From the NCBI GenBank assembly GCA_963788085.1, contig CAWBFS010000074.1, forward strand, positions 124,001-188,000: a stretch of 64,000 nucleotides of DNA. The letters are read 5' to 3'. This stretch comes from AP-15 sp963788085 (lineage in GTDB: Bacteria > Pseudomonadota > Alphaproteobacteria > ATCC43930 > CGMCC-115725). A model generated the notes under the pieces. The model ran no database searches. It was not told the origin of the DNA and saw nothing but the letters and a program-made list of their open reading frames with translations. Below, piece by piece: positions 1-9,224 of the stretch. The translations under genes were made by a program, and so were the position numbers. Position 1 is the first letter of the stretch, and every line of letters begins with the position of its first letter.

Positions 1-60
1 GATCAGTCCCGCCTGGTTTAAGAGGCCCCTTACAGATGCGATTAAACGCCATTCACTTTT

Positions 61-90
61 CTCCCTCTCCGCCCCTGGGGGCGGAGGGGG
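61..90. repeat. Palindromic element in front of kdsA
   Basis: A perfect 9-bp inverted repeat (CTCCGCCCC at 67-75, complement at 78-86, 2-nt loop) flanked by CCCTC/GGGGG runs. It resembles the CCCTCTCC-type palindromes at 13.5, 27.4 and 34.4 kb. It ends just before the kdsA ribosome-binding region (AAGGCGGG), so in RNA it would fold next to the initiation site. Whether it regulates kdsA is not shown. Confidence 0.45.
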
Positions 91-108
91 GCAAAGGCGG
101 GAATAGCC

Positions 109-966
109 ATGGCCCAAGTGATGAACCCGCGACATGTTACGGTCGGCGACATCGCCCTGGGCAACGACTTGCCTCTAGCCTTCATCGTCGGTCCGAATAC
201 GTTGGAATCGCGCGCGCATGCGCTCGAGATGAGCGCCGCGTTGGCGGAAATCGCCGGTAAGCTCGGGGTCGGCTTGGTCTACAAGACCTCGTTCGACAAG
301 GCCAACCGGTCTTCCCTGCGCTCGGAGCGCGGCATTGGGCTCAGAGCGGGGTTGCCGATCCTCGCCGAGGTGCGGGAAACCACCGGGCTGCCGGTGCTGA
401 CCGATGTGCATGAACAAGAGCAGTGCGCCCCGGTGGCCGAAATCGTTGATATCCTGCAGATCCCGGCTTTTCTGTGCCGTCAGACGGATTTGCTGCTGGC
501 GGCAGGCGCGACCGGCAAGCCGATCAATATCAAAAAAGGTCAGTTCCTAGCCCCGTGGGACATCAAGAACGCCGCCGCAAAGATTGCCTCGACCGGAAAC
601 GAGCAGATAATGCTGTGCGAGCGCGGCGCGAGCTTCGGCTACAACACGCTCGTCGTCGATATGCGCGCGCTGCCGATCATGGCGCAGACCGGCTACCCGG
701 TCGTCTTTGACGCCACACACTCCGTGGCCAATCCGGGGGGGCTTGGGGATCGCTCGGGAGGTCAGCGCGAATTCGCACCCGCCCTCGCGCGCGCTGCTGC
801 GGCGATCGGCGTCGCCGCCATCTTTATCGAGACGCATCAAGATCCCGACCACACCACTTCCGCCGAGGCGGCGACCATGGTGCCGCTGAAGGCGCTCCCG
901 GCGCTGCTCGAAAACCTGATCGCCTTTGACCGCCTCGCCAAGGCTCGGCCGATGAATGCGATCTAG
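109..966 (+). CDS. kdsA: 3-deoxy-8-phosphooctulonate (Kdo-8-P) synthase
   Basis: Cytoplasmic enzyme condensing phosphoenolpyruvate with arabinose-5-phosphate to Kdo-8-phosphate, the committed step to the inner-core sugar of LPS. The product is 285 aa, the usual family length. Visible family motifs are GPNTLES (28-34), YKTSFDKANRSS, LTDVHE, INIKKGQFLAP, CERGASFGYNTLVVD, DATHS, GGQREF and ETHQDPD. Asn30 occupies the position where metal-dependent KdsA enzymes carry a metal-binding Cys, so the metal-independent class is inferred. The start at 109 has an AAGGCGGG-type RBS upstream. It stands alone on the plus strand; in many alphaproteobacteria kdsA lies close to eno, but here about 6.9 kb of accessory DNA separates them. 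Confidence 0.96.
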   Translation: MAQVMNPRHVTVGDIALGNDLPLAFIVGPNTLESRAHALEMSAALAEIAGKLGVGLVYKTSFDKANRSSLRSERGIGLRAGLPILAEVRETTGLPVLTDVHEQEQCAPVAEIVDILQIPAFLCRQTDLLLAAGATGKPINIKKGQFLAPWDIKNAAAKIASTGNEQIMLCERGASFGYNTLVVDMRALPIMAQTGYPVVFDATHSVANPGGLGDRSGGQREFAPALARAAAAIGVAAIFIETHQDPDHTTSAEAATMVPLKALPALLENLIAFDRLAKARPMNAI

Positions 967-1264
967 AGAATTCTCCCTCTCCCCCACCGGGGGCTTTGCT
1001 TATGCGACTTTGAGCAGGGCGCAGCGCGAAGGCGCGGGCACAAGATGTTGATTTTTAAAAACCAGCTATAACATAAATGTGCTTCACCCTTCACAGAGCA
1101 AACATGCCGACACCCGACCTTTTAAATCCGCACGTTCTTTAACTAGAGGGTCAAATTGTCCCCTTTGCGAACCACATCCTCTGCCCCATTTCGATCCGGT
1201 GCCCTCATTGACGGGTTCAGCTCAACCGACTGATTGAGCGTAAGATTCGGTTGCGAAGGCGAGC
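967..1264. other. Intergenic stretch after kdsA
   Basis: About 300 bp without a convincing gene. A short C5/G5 hairpin followed by CTTT (981-996) could end kdsA transcription. The rest is visibly lower in GC than the flanking core genes, marking the edge of the accessory island. Confidence 0.4.
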
Positions 1265-1764
1265 TTATTGCTTTGTGCTCTGATCAATAACTGCATCCCG
1301 CTCGCATGTTCGAGGACTAAGCCAAATGCAAACCGGCTCCGCCAGCTCATTGTTCCTCACTCCGTCCCAGGACCCCCCATACCCATTTGCAAAACAAGTG
1401 CTCCTAGTAAATGAGGGCTCGCGTATCGTAGTTGACTGTTTCGTAACAATCGCATTGAATTTGCGTTCTTCAGCCGCTAGGTCCCTGTAGGAGCGGAAAA
1501 AGTACATGGCAATTCCCTCTCGCAGATAAGCGTGCCCCAAGGGCCACCAGGGGGGCGTGAGGTCGTAAGCGGCGATGCCGCAGACCGCAGCGGTTCCCGA
1601 GAGCGCACGGGCCGCCGCGATTGCGACGGTCCTGGTTGATTGGACAGCTTCCGGGGAGGAAGAAGCTAAAGACCGGTAGCCGGCTGCTGGTTTCAAGATT
1701 CCCCGAAATCAAATTCATCCTGTCTTGTTGCGGGGTGCTGTGAAGCTTGTGGGCAGCCGCCGAC

Positions 1765-1814
1765 CTGTGGGCAAGGTGGGGGAAACGCATTGCGTTTTCC
1801 CCGGCTTGTCCATA
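1765..1814. repeat. Imperfect hairpin in the IS 3' tail
   Basis: Two 25-nt arms (1765-1789 and 1790-1814) match at 20 of 25 positions and meet around TGCATTGCG. A second small perfect palindrome (GACCGCG...CGCGGTC) follows at 1818-1835. Both lie in the roughly 250 bp between the OrfB stop and the left IS end, which is longer than IS3 elements usually have. This could be a transcription terminator or a separate small palindromic repeat. Confidence 0.5.
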
Positions 1815-1893
1815 GGGGACCGCGCTGGCGCGGTCAGGCGGGGATCGGCGCAGCCGACTGTCCACAAATTCATAGCACCACCTCGGCATCGCG

Positions 1894-2727
1894 TCAGGCG
1901 GCCAGTGCCGTCGCCGCCATCGATTGGCCGAGGTAAGCCTCATCCGGTGTTCGCCAGCCGAGTGCCTGATGCGGACGCCGCAGATTATACCAGTCGAAGA
2001 ACTCGCCAAGGCTGCGCTTCTGTTCGATGCCGTCGGCCACTGGTCGCAGGTAGACCCATTCGTGCTTCACCGTCCACCACAAACGCTCGACAAAGATGTT
2101 GTCGTGGCAGCGTCCGCGTCCGTCCATGCTGATCTGGATCCCATGATCCCGCAGCATCTGGGTGAACTCAAAGCTGGTGAATTGCGCCCCCTGATCGGTA
2201 TTGAAGATGCCGGGCTTGCCGAACCGGACGAGGGCCTCGTTCAGCGCCTCGACGCAGAACCCTGCCGTGAGCGTGTTCGACAGCCGCCAGGACAGCACTC
2301 GTCGGGTCGCCCAGTCGATGATCGCAACCAGGTACAAAAACCCTTGCCGCATCGGTATGTAGGTTATGTCAGCAGCCCACACTTGGTTCGCCCGGTCGAT
2401 CGTCTTGCCGCGCAGGAGGTACGGGTAGACTTGGTGCCCGGGATGCCGCTTGCTGGTATTCCGCTTCGGCCTGACCGCCCACAGCCCGAGCTTTCTCATC
2501 AGCCGCCGGACGCGTCGACGCCCGATTGAAATCCCCTCTCGCAACAGCGCCACTTGAAGACGGCGGCTGCCGTAGACCGGATCATTGGTAAAAATCCGGT
2601 CGAGCCGCTCCAGAAGCTCGAGTTCCTCCGCACATCCCGGCCGTGGCCGGTAGTAAAAGCTGCTGCGTGCCACCGCGAGTAGCGCGCATTGCCGGCTTAC
2701 GGACAGCCCCGCTCCCGGTGCGATCAT
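1894..2727 (-). CDS. IS3-family transposase OrfB (DDE integrase domain)
   Basis: Catalytic half of the transposase, about 277 aa. It begins MIAPGAGLSVSRQC, followed by an HTH_21-like segment (DPVYGSRRLQVALLREG) and the rve integrase core. The catalytic triad is visible as AADITYI (D), FNTDQGAQF (D) and DNIFVERLWW (E), ending with the family's RRPHQALGWRTPDEAY. The ATG at 2727 overlaps the OrfA stop as ATGA, so translational coupling is possible. The same frame also stays open upstream through OrfA, so the usual IS3 programmed frameshift to an OrfAB fusion is possible, but I did not identify a convincing slippery site. Confidence 0.9.
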   Translation of the reverse strand: MIAPGAGLSVSRQCALLAVARSSFYYRPRPGCAEELELLERLDRIFTNDPVYGSRRLQVALLREGISIGRRRVRRLMRKLGLWAVRPKRNTSKRHPGHQVYPYLLRGKTIDRANQVWAADITYIPMRQGFLYLVAIIDWATRRVLSWRLSNTLTAGFCVEALNEALVRFGKPGIFNTDQGAQFTSFEFTQMLRDHGIQISMDGRGRCHDNIFVERLWWTVKHEWVYLRPVADGIEQKRSLGEFFDWYNLRRPHQALGWRTPDEAYLGQSMAATALAA

Positions 2728-3035
2728 CGCCCGCCTCGCAGCAATCGGGAGATGGCGGGCTGCCCGGCAAGAAAATCGCACTCGACCTGCAGCTGCCCGA
2801 TCTTGCGATGCAGATCGTCGATCACCTTCTGCGCATCCGCGGCCGCCGGCGCCTTGCTGCCGCGCCCGAACAGCTCGCCCGCACGCTTCACCAGCTCCTG
2901 CTTCCAGTTGCTGATCATCGTCGGATGAACCCCAAACTCCGCCGACAGCTCCGCCAGGGTCTTCTCCCCCGAAAGCGCCGCCATCGCCACCCGCGCCTTG
3001 AACTCTGCGCTGTGCTGCTTCCGCTTTACGCCCAC
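2724..3035 (-). CDS. IS3-family transposase OrfA (HTH_8 DNA-binding)
   Basis: A 103-aa protein starting at a GTG (MGVKRKQHSAEFKARVAM). It contains the helix-turn-helix TLAELSAEFGVHPTMISNWK (about residues 26-45) and a C-terminal leucine-zipper-like helix (VIDDLHRKIGQLQVECDFL), the normal OrfA layout of the IS3 subgroup. It binds the IS ends and supplies the N-terminal part of the fused transposase. The stop overlaps the OrfB start by ATGA. Confidence 0.9.
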   Translation of the reverse strand: MGVKRKQHSAEFKARVAMAALSGEKTLAELSAEFGVHPTMISNWKQELVKRAGELFGRGSKAPAAADAQKVIDDLHRKIGQLQVECDFLAGQPAISRLLRGGR

Positions 3036-4297
3036 CTCTCACGCCCCCTCTGGACCGGTCAGCCTTTAGCTTATCCCGCTGTCCAAAAATCCGGAGCCGC
3101 CGCAGATATCTCCAGAGAAGCGCAGAAGCAGATGCTGAAATGGCGGGGACGCCAGCAGCGAAACACTAACGCAGCCCCATATCGAGGCAGCAATAACCAC
3201 ACCAATAGAGCGCCCCGGTCTAGGCCGTAGCGCCCCCCACAGCGCATCGAGCAATTCAACGCTGCCTATTCCGGCGAGTGTCGCGATAAGAGGCAGCGCA
3301 GGATAAATAAACCGATATTCCTTGTGAGGGATTAGCGAATGGGTCGCCAGAATTGTGCCAATCACGGCAAGCAGGAGCGGTAGCCGCCGCCCGCCAAGGC
3401 TCGCCAGGGCAATAATGAAGGCAAACGCCCCTCCCCAAAGAATGACAAGATAACCTAGGAGATAAAACCACGGAAAAACACCAAATTCCTCGCTTTTGCC
3501 TTGATACAGATTGACCCAGGCATTAAGCCATATGCTTTGCAGCAGGAAACCCCAGGTCAGGGCGTCCAGAACACCGCCGGCGACAAGCGGAAGCGCTGCG
3601 CCCAAGATCATCGGCGTCCAACGCCGGCGCACCTCCAAGCCGCAGACACCCGCGACCCCGACGGCAATGGCCGGGGTAATGTGAAATCGCAGCACGGCGG
3701 TTAGGCCGAATAAAACACCGGCCGCGAACAGTCGACGTGAGCCGACCCCTTGCCGATCAGGATAGGCGACATATAGAGCCCAGATAAAAAATATTTCCTG
3801 CTGCAACTTCAGTCAAAATGTGGGGCGCGAAATAGACGAGATCAGGCCAGGAGGCGTTGACGAAGCCGACGACGACAGCTCCAACTAAACCGAATGCGCG
3901 GAGACCCCAAAGGAAACCGCAAGCAACTGGAAGCAACGACAGGATGTCCATGAAAATGTATATCACCGTCGGATAGTTTTCTGGCGTCGACCCGGCAAGC
4001 CTTGCAATCTCCATCAACCCGGCAAAGAGTCCCGGGAGCAGCCACGACCGGATTCCTGCCACGAACTCCCATGGAACAAATCCCGTCCCAGTGTTGAGGC
4101 CTAGTGCTTGCTCTAGGGTCTGATAAGTCTCGTCCGCAGCATTTATGCTTGGGAAAGCGAATGTAATTATGAGGCGCAGGATGAGGCCGAGTAGTAGGAG
4201 GCCGGCCAGTAATATCGTTGCCAGTCGGTCTCCGCCCCGCCGAGTGCTACTGAGCTGATTTATGCAAATCATGGGTAGGCCGCCATTAATTCAGCAT

Positions 4298-4566
4298 TCA
4301 CCAAATCCATCCTAATAGATCAGATATATCGACGAAGTAAGCAATGATTACGACAGGAACGGCGAAAAAATAATAATATAACGACCGAGGACGTGCTTTT
4401 GTATCAACGCAAGATAACTAATAGCCGGCGCTTGGAGAGACCAATACTTGCGTATAGAGCTAAGTTCTCGATAAAGGGCGGAATTTTGTTGCTCCAAAAG
4501 GCTACCGTACCACACAAAATCGGCTGGCAGATACGGCGGCTCGTGGCGACCTTTCCACAAGGTCAT
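4298..4566 (-). pseudogene. Small membrane ORF, apparent frameshift, unrecognised
   Basis: Starts MTLWKGRHEPPYLPADFVWY. If one base is corrected at the A6 run near 4366-4371, it continues into a hydrophobic helix (FFAVPVVIIAYFVDI) and stops at 4298, giving about 89 aa. It ends some 25 bp before the GT22 gene start, on the same strand, so the two may be co-transcribed. No family recognised. The DNA is AT-richer than the core genes. It may instead be the tail of a decayed larger gene. Confidence 0.35.
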
Positions 4567-4599
4567 TTTATCCCAGATCCCCCTGATCGGCTAAATGCC

Positions 4600-4630
4600 A
4601 AAGGGCGGGGCCTGATAAGGCCGGCCCTTT
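4600..4630 (-). terminator. Hairpin downstream of the spermidine-synthase-like gene
   Basis: The arms AAAGGGC (4600-4606) and GCCCTTT (4624-4630) enclose an inner GGCC-type stem. It lies about 50 bp past the stop of the minus-strand gene that ends at 4679. No long T-run follows, so termination efficiency is uncertain. Confidence 0.45.
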
Positions 4631-4678
4631 CGTTTGCACAACTTTCGGTCTGAGCCGCGGGCTCGGAATAAACAGGTT

Positions 4679-7181
4679 TTATCCGGATGCCGCCGGCACC
4701 GCTACGACATCAGGCTCATTGCGGCGCAGTCGCGCCAGATTGATCGCAATTGGCGCGAGCAGCAGATAACAGGCGCCTCCGCACCAGAGCGTCGTGCTTA
4801 TTGTGGCCTGGATACTCACAAGTACTGCGATACCCGCCGCGAGAACGCCGGCCGCACCGTTGACTGCCCAGAACCAAGGTGTCGGGCGCGAATCGATGGC
4901 ATTTACGATTTCCATTCCCGTAGGGAATCCGAAACCCATCAGCACGCCGGAAGGAACAATTGCTGTGAGCGAAACTGCGGCGCGGACGAGAAGACTTCCC
5001 GCCGCGAACTGGTCGATCAGCAGCGGGAACCAATAGGGCAGGAGAATGAGATAAAGCCCGAGCGCACCGGCCCAAAGTTGGAGTCGCACGCCAGTCAGCA
5101 ACGAGACGCGGTACGAACACAAGCTGCCGAGCCCGGTCGATACGATAATTCCGAAGAGCCCAATAGCCATCCCGTAAACCGGATGGCCCAGATAGATGGA
5201 AATCCGCTGAATGAGACCGATCTCGACGAACATGAAGCCGATGCCGATTAGGACAAAATAGACCGAGCCAAGTACGGAAATGAGAGGCGTCACTCTGCGG
5301 ATCGAGGGTAGCGAAGGAACGATAGCGGTAATCAACACCAAAATCGTCGAAAGCGCGACCACGACGGCGAGTGTGATCGTTGCCACTAAATTGCCACGTC
5401 CCACGCCGAATTTTAAATCGAGGGCGAGCCAAAACGACGCAGGGTCCGTGATTTGAAGCTGGTTGAAGAAAAAGAGCCGGTCATCCGTTGGCGCTGATAA
5501 ATCGAAAGGGTACTTCGCAACCGCCTCGTTGAGCTCTTGCGGGGTGGTCGCGGCCATGATCTGCGACAAGATCCGGGATTTGATCGGTGATTGCGGGCTA
5601 ACGAAGATCGTGAACTGGAGTTCTTGGCGGTCGCGGTCAGGGTCGCGAGGTCCTCCGGGGTGAACGGCGCTCTGGCGACGATCAGGGTCGCCAGGTTGTC
5701 GACCGCTGCCAAGAAGATGTGGTCGCGCGGATTGGAGATGTGCTCGTCCATCAGGGTTGCCATCGCGAGACTCAGCATGCGCCCAGTCTCGTTGACATTG
5801 TTGGGCGAATACCACCGGGAGACGGTGAACGTGCCCGATGGCGTCAGATGGGCGAAGAACGTGCGCCAGCCCTGGAGCGTGTAAAGACCGTTCTCGGACA
5901 GCGAGAACGCGCCCGCTCCAGTGGCGGCCCAGGTATCGACCAGGCTCATCTGGATACTTTCGAAATGGTCAGTCGACCTTGCAAACCAGCTGCGCGCTTC
6001 GTCCACGAACAGCCGCGTTCCCTGAAGATCGGCCAAATGGTTATATGACCGAAACACCCGCGACAGCATATCGACGAAAATTGGGTTGAGCTCGACGCCG
6101 GTTATATCCCGAAATCCGAAGAGATGTGCGGAGAGTATGTCTCGGGCCACCACCCACGCCGATTACGGCGGCACGCCCCGCGTGGCGAATGTAGTAGGCC
6201 AGATTGGTCACGTCGTATTTCAGGAATTCGAGCTTCCCGAAATCGCCGTCAAAGCGGTACATCGCCGTGCTGGCCGAGCCGTCGATCGCCATCCCCCGCT
6301 GCTCTATGACGGAAGGGGGTGTCTCGGAAGATGGTCCCCACATCTCTGGAGCGCCGGGATTGCTCGGACCTACGTTGACGCGGGAAAAGGAATTCCAACG
6401 CAAAAATTCCGACACACGGGTTCCGGGTGAGCCCGGGACCATGGACTCGAGCTGATTTTTACGATCGAGAGCTTGAGCCCATAGGGCTGGATCGTAGCGT
6501 TACCCAATGCAAGCAAGGCAAAGGCTGCGGCTAGGATCGCCGGGCGAGCGAAGATTCGAAGCCGGGCCACTCGCAGGAGCGGCGCGTCCGGGGAGGCCGA
6601 TGCGCGGCGGGCCGATGAAAATGAAATGGCCGCTAAGGCCCCCACCGTCCCGACTAAAAACAATGCCGAAACGGAATCGACCAAAGTGAGCACTACGAGA
6701 ACAACGAGGCAACCGATCGCCGCCCCGATAAGATCTACACCATAAACGAGAGGGACCGGCCAAGGGCTCCGCGTCAGGGCCAGCGATATTGCCATTCCTG
6801 CGAAGAAGTAAGGCGTCGCCAGAATGACGATCAGCTTAAGCCAGAACAACACCATCATCAGGAATTCCGGCTTCCCCCCTATCATCAACACGGTTGAAAT
6901 CAGGAGGAGTGTCGAAACCTCGACAGCAATCGCAAAGGCCTGCAGATCCAGACCATATTTTCGAACAGCCGCTCGGCGGTGAACCACCCTTCCTTGAAAT
7001 ATACGAAAAGAGATCCCGCCGTCATTCCGAACATCGCCATGCTGATCGAAAAAAATGCGAGATGATACCATGAGATGACCGACAAAATCCTCGTCTCGAT
7101 GATTTGGAGCATCAAGCCGCACATACAGATCAGAAATAGGCCAAGGAGAAACCGTGGCTTGGCTTTACTGAGACTGATCAT
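4679..7181 (-). pseudogene. Membrane-embedded spermidine/spermine synthase-like protein, four frameshifts
   Basis: Read across frames this is one protein of about 834 aa. The N-terminal half has about seven TM helices (FLLGLFLICMCGLMLQIIE onward). The centre is an aminopropyltransferase/SAM-methyltransferase-like Rossmann domain with IGVGGGRDILSA once one base is corrected, then ITGVELNP, DEARSWFAR and IQMSLVDTWAATGAGAFSLSENGLYT. A second multi-TM region follows (about 5410-4700). Frame changes fall near 6958-6961 (T4), 6456-6460 (T5), about 6149 and about 5620; two are at homopolymers. The start at 7181 has AGGAGA 5 nt upstream. This 'fused MFS/spermidine synthase' architecture is known but poorly characterised; polyamine synthesis is not established. 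Sequencing indels are as likely as true decay. Confidence 0.65.
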
Positions 7182-7199
7182 GCGCGTTCTCCTGTGAGC

Positions 7200-7430
7200 C
7201 ATTCGTCGAGCGCGCTGCGCGTGGATTGTACCTAAGATGGTAGAACATCACCCGGACCGGAGGCCGCCGGGAGGGGTGAAAGTCGTTGGATCTCCGCTAA
7301 AATTATGTTCGATAATGGTGAGTTTAAGAGGCGCGAGGATTGAGCGAGCCCAGTCGCCCCAAATGGCAAGCACCGCCACGGCTACGGTACAAAAAGCAGT
7401 GAACCCTTCAATGATGTGCGTGACTACCAC
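7200..7430 (-). pseudogene. Truncated hypothetical protein remnant
   Basis: The N-terminal segment MVVTHIIEGFTAFCTVAVAVLAIWGDWARS has one TM helix and a short soluble part (LKLTIIEHNFSGDPTTF). After GGLRSG the frame stops, but a one-base shift continues as VMFYHLRYNPRAARS. The pattern resembles N-termini of a widespread uncharacterised membrane protein family (from memory, unverified). The remainder of the expected protein is missing because the next gene begins immediately. Interpreted as a remnant cut off at the island's internal junction. Confidence 0.4.
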
Positions 7431-7874
7431 TGAGGCCCCCTTGGCTCGCGATCCGGGATTGATCGCCGGTTCGATCCCCCTATCCCCTATCTATCGGGGA
7501 TTACGGTGCGGTTTACTACTTTATCCTGGCGCAATCTCGCTGACGCGCTGAACTATCGGCGGGCGGTCGAGGCGCCTGGAAAGCGCCTGCGGCGGGGGAG
7601 GGGTAAGGCGCGGAGCGCGGGGGATGTGGGGGCCGACGCTGTCGTGCCGAAGGAGCGATAATAGAATTGCCATAATCATGTTGCACTCTCTGCCCCATTT
7701 GGCGCCCGCGATCGGGTGCCGCCATGGAGGGCCGATGCCTGATCTCGACCTGAAAAAACAGGTGAAACAGGTGCCGCGAGACAGCCGGGGCTGCTTCCGG
7801 AGAGGGTGGCATCGGGCGGCGGCGCTCGCCTATAAGATCGGGCATCCTTGCCGGCTTGCAGCATCAGAGGCCCC
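7431..7874. other. Gap upstream of eno
   Basis: About 440 bp. It contains a short CCCC...GGGG palindrome near 7477-7500, a low-complexity G-rich stretch (7585-7640) and no conserved gene. A short plus-strand frame from 7735 runs into the eno start but shows no family features. The eno promoter presumably lies here; I could not point to a clear sigma-70 match. Confidence 0.4.
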
Positions 7875-9149
7875 ATGACCGCCATCACAGATATTCATGC
7901 CCGCGAGATCCTCGACAGCCGCGGCAACCCGACAGTCGAGGTCGACGTCACCCTCGAGACCGGGACGCTCGGCCGCGCAGCGGTTCCCTCGGGTGCCTCG
8001 ACCGGCGCGCACGAGGCGGTCGAGAAGCGCGACGGCGGACCGCGCTTTGGCGGCAAGGGGGTGCGCCTGGCTGTCGAAGCGGTGAACGCCGAGATCTTCG
8101 ATGCGCTCTCCGGCTTCGAGGCCGAGGACCAGCTGGCCGTCGACCGCGCGCTGATCGAGCTCGACGGCACGCCGAACAAGTCCCGGCTCGGCGCCAATGC
8201 GATTCTCGGCGTCAGCCTCGCCTGCGCGAAGGCGGCGGCGGCCGAGGCCGGTGTCCCCCTCTATCGCTATGTCGGCGGCGTCTTCGCGCGCACCCTGCCG
8301 GTGCCGATGATGAACATCATCAACGGCGGTGTTCATGCCGATAACCCGATCGACATCCAGGAGTTCATGGTGATACCGGTCGGTGCGGCCTCATGCACCG
8401 AGGCGATCCGTGCAGGCGCGGAAATCTTCCACGCTTTGCGCAAGAAGCTCGCCGATGCCGGCCACAACACGAACGTCGGGGATGAGGGCGGGTTTGCGCC
8501 AAATCTCGCCTCGGCCGATGCGGCATTGGGCATGATCATGCAGGCGATCGAGGCCGCCGGGTATCACGCCGGCGACGACGTGGTGCTGGCGCTCGATCCC
8601 GCCGCCAGCGAATTCTACCGCGAGGGCGCCTATCATCTCGCCGGAGAGGGAAAAACCCTCGATGCCGCCGGCCTAGTCGGCTATTGGGCCGATCTCGTTC
8701 GCCGTTATCCGATCGTCTCGATCGAGGACGGAATGGCCGAGGACGACTGGGAAGGCTGGGCTCAGCTGACCCGAGAACTCGGAGGGAAAACCCAACTCGT
8801 CGGGGACGATTTGTTCGTCACGAACCCGAAGCGGTTGCGTGAGGGTATCGCGCGCGGCATCGCCAATGCGCTGCTCGTCAAGGTCAACCAGATCGGCACT
8901 TTGTCCGAGACCCTCGAAGCGGTCGAGATCGCCCAGCGAGCGGGGTGGGGAACGGTTTTCTCGCATCGTTCCGGAGAAACCGAGGACACCACGATCGCCG
9001 ATCTGGCGGTCGCGACCAATTGCGGACAGATCAAGACGGGATCGCTGTCGCGCTCGGACCGCCTCGCCAAATACAACCAGCTGATCCGCATCGAAGAGCA
9101 ACTCGGCGGCTCGGCGCGGTATCCCGGCCGCTCGGTGTTGCGCGGATAA
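7875..9149 (+). CDS. eno: Enolase (phosphopyruvate hydratase)
   Basis: Glycolytic enzyme converting 2-phosphoglycerate to phosphoenolpyruvate, with a secondary role in the RNA degradosome in many proteobacteria. It is 424 aa from the ATG at 7875, the family length. Motifs: REILDSRGNPTVEV, PSGASTGAHEA, MNIINGGVHADNPIDIQEFM, the catalytic Glu in GDEGGFAPN, the Mg ligands in SIEDGMAEDDW and LVGDDLF, the catalytic Lys in LLVKVNQIGT, SHRSGET and KTGSLSRSDR. An in-frame TTG nine codons upstream adds non-conserved residues and was rejected as the start. First gene of a plus-strand run leading to ftsB and the pyruvate dehydrogenase genes; its product feeds pyruvate synthesis and also KdsA (PEP). Confidence 0.97.
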   Translation: MTAITDIHAREILDSRGNPTVEVDVTLETGTLGRAAVPSGASTGAHEAVEKRDGGPRFGGKGVRLAVEAVNAEIFDALSGFEAEDQLAVDRALIELDGTPNKSRLGANAILGVSLACAKAAAAEAGVPLYRYVGGVFARTLPVPMMNIINGGVHADNPIDIQEFMVIPVGAASCTEAIRAGAEIFHALRKKLADAGHNTNVGDEGGFAPNLASADAALGMIMQAIEAAGYHAGDDVVLALDPAASEFYREGAYHLAGEGKTLDAAGLVGYWADLVRRYPIVSIEDGMAEDDWEGWAQLTRELGGKTQLVGDDLFVTNPKRLREGIARGIANALLVKVNQIGTLSETLEAVEIAQRAGWGTVFSHRSGETEDTTIADLAVATNCGQIKTGSLSRSDRLAKYNQLIRIEEQLGGSARYPGRSVLRG

Positions 9150-9224
9150 CGCAAACGGGGAACATCTTCTGCGGAGCCAGTTGCCATGGTTGACGCCCCG
9201 GTCCGCTCATGATCCTTTTGCGGC

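Larger units (their letters stand above)
1640..3086 (-). mobile_element. IS3-family insertion sequence (about 1.45 kb)
   Basis: It carries OrfA and OrfB on the minus strand. Candidate ends are TTGGACAGC at 1640-1648 and its complement at 3078-3086. Further in, both ends share AAGCTAAAG and ACCGGT blocks with different spacing, so the terminal repeats are imperfect. No flanking target-site duplication is visible, so the left boundary is less certain than the right. It interrupts the GT22 glycosyltransferase gene. The coding part looks intact. Confidence 0.72.
1265..4272 (-). pseudogene. GT22 (Alg9/PIG-B-like) mannosyltransferase, split by an IS and frameshifted
   Basis: Three pieces read as one polytopic glycosyltransferase. 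The N-terminal part (4272 to about 3790) has a TM helix, then ADETYQTLEQALGL and WEFVAGIRSWLLPGL, typical of family 22 enzymes that use polyprenyl-phosphate sugars. The central part (about 3800-3087) has many TM helices and the hallmark HKEYRFIYPALPLI. The C-terminal part (below 1640) has CGIAAY and GHAYLREGIAMYFF, resembling the family's C-terminal luminal segment. The first break is a one-base frameshift at an A6/T6 run near 3786-3791. The second is the IS3 element at 1640-3086. Natural substrate unknown; a surface polysaccharide or lipid-linked sugar is inferred from the family. The frameshift may be a base-calling error, but the IS insertion looks real. Confidence 0.7.

Noticed and set aside
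1470..2009. 179-codon minus-strand frame across the left IS end
   Set aside because: It spans the IS boundary and overlaps OrfB in another frame; the adjacent frame carries the GT22 C-terminal motifs instead.
7460..7500. GGTTCGATCCC resembling a tRNA T-arm
   Set aside because: No matching acceptor, D or anticodon arms could be built around it.
7735..7878. Short plus-strand frame MPDLDLKKQVKQVPRDSRG before eno
   Set aside because: It overlaps the eno start and has no RBS or conserved features.
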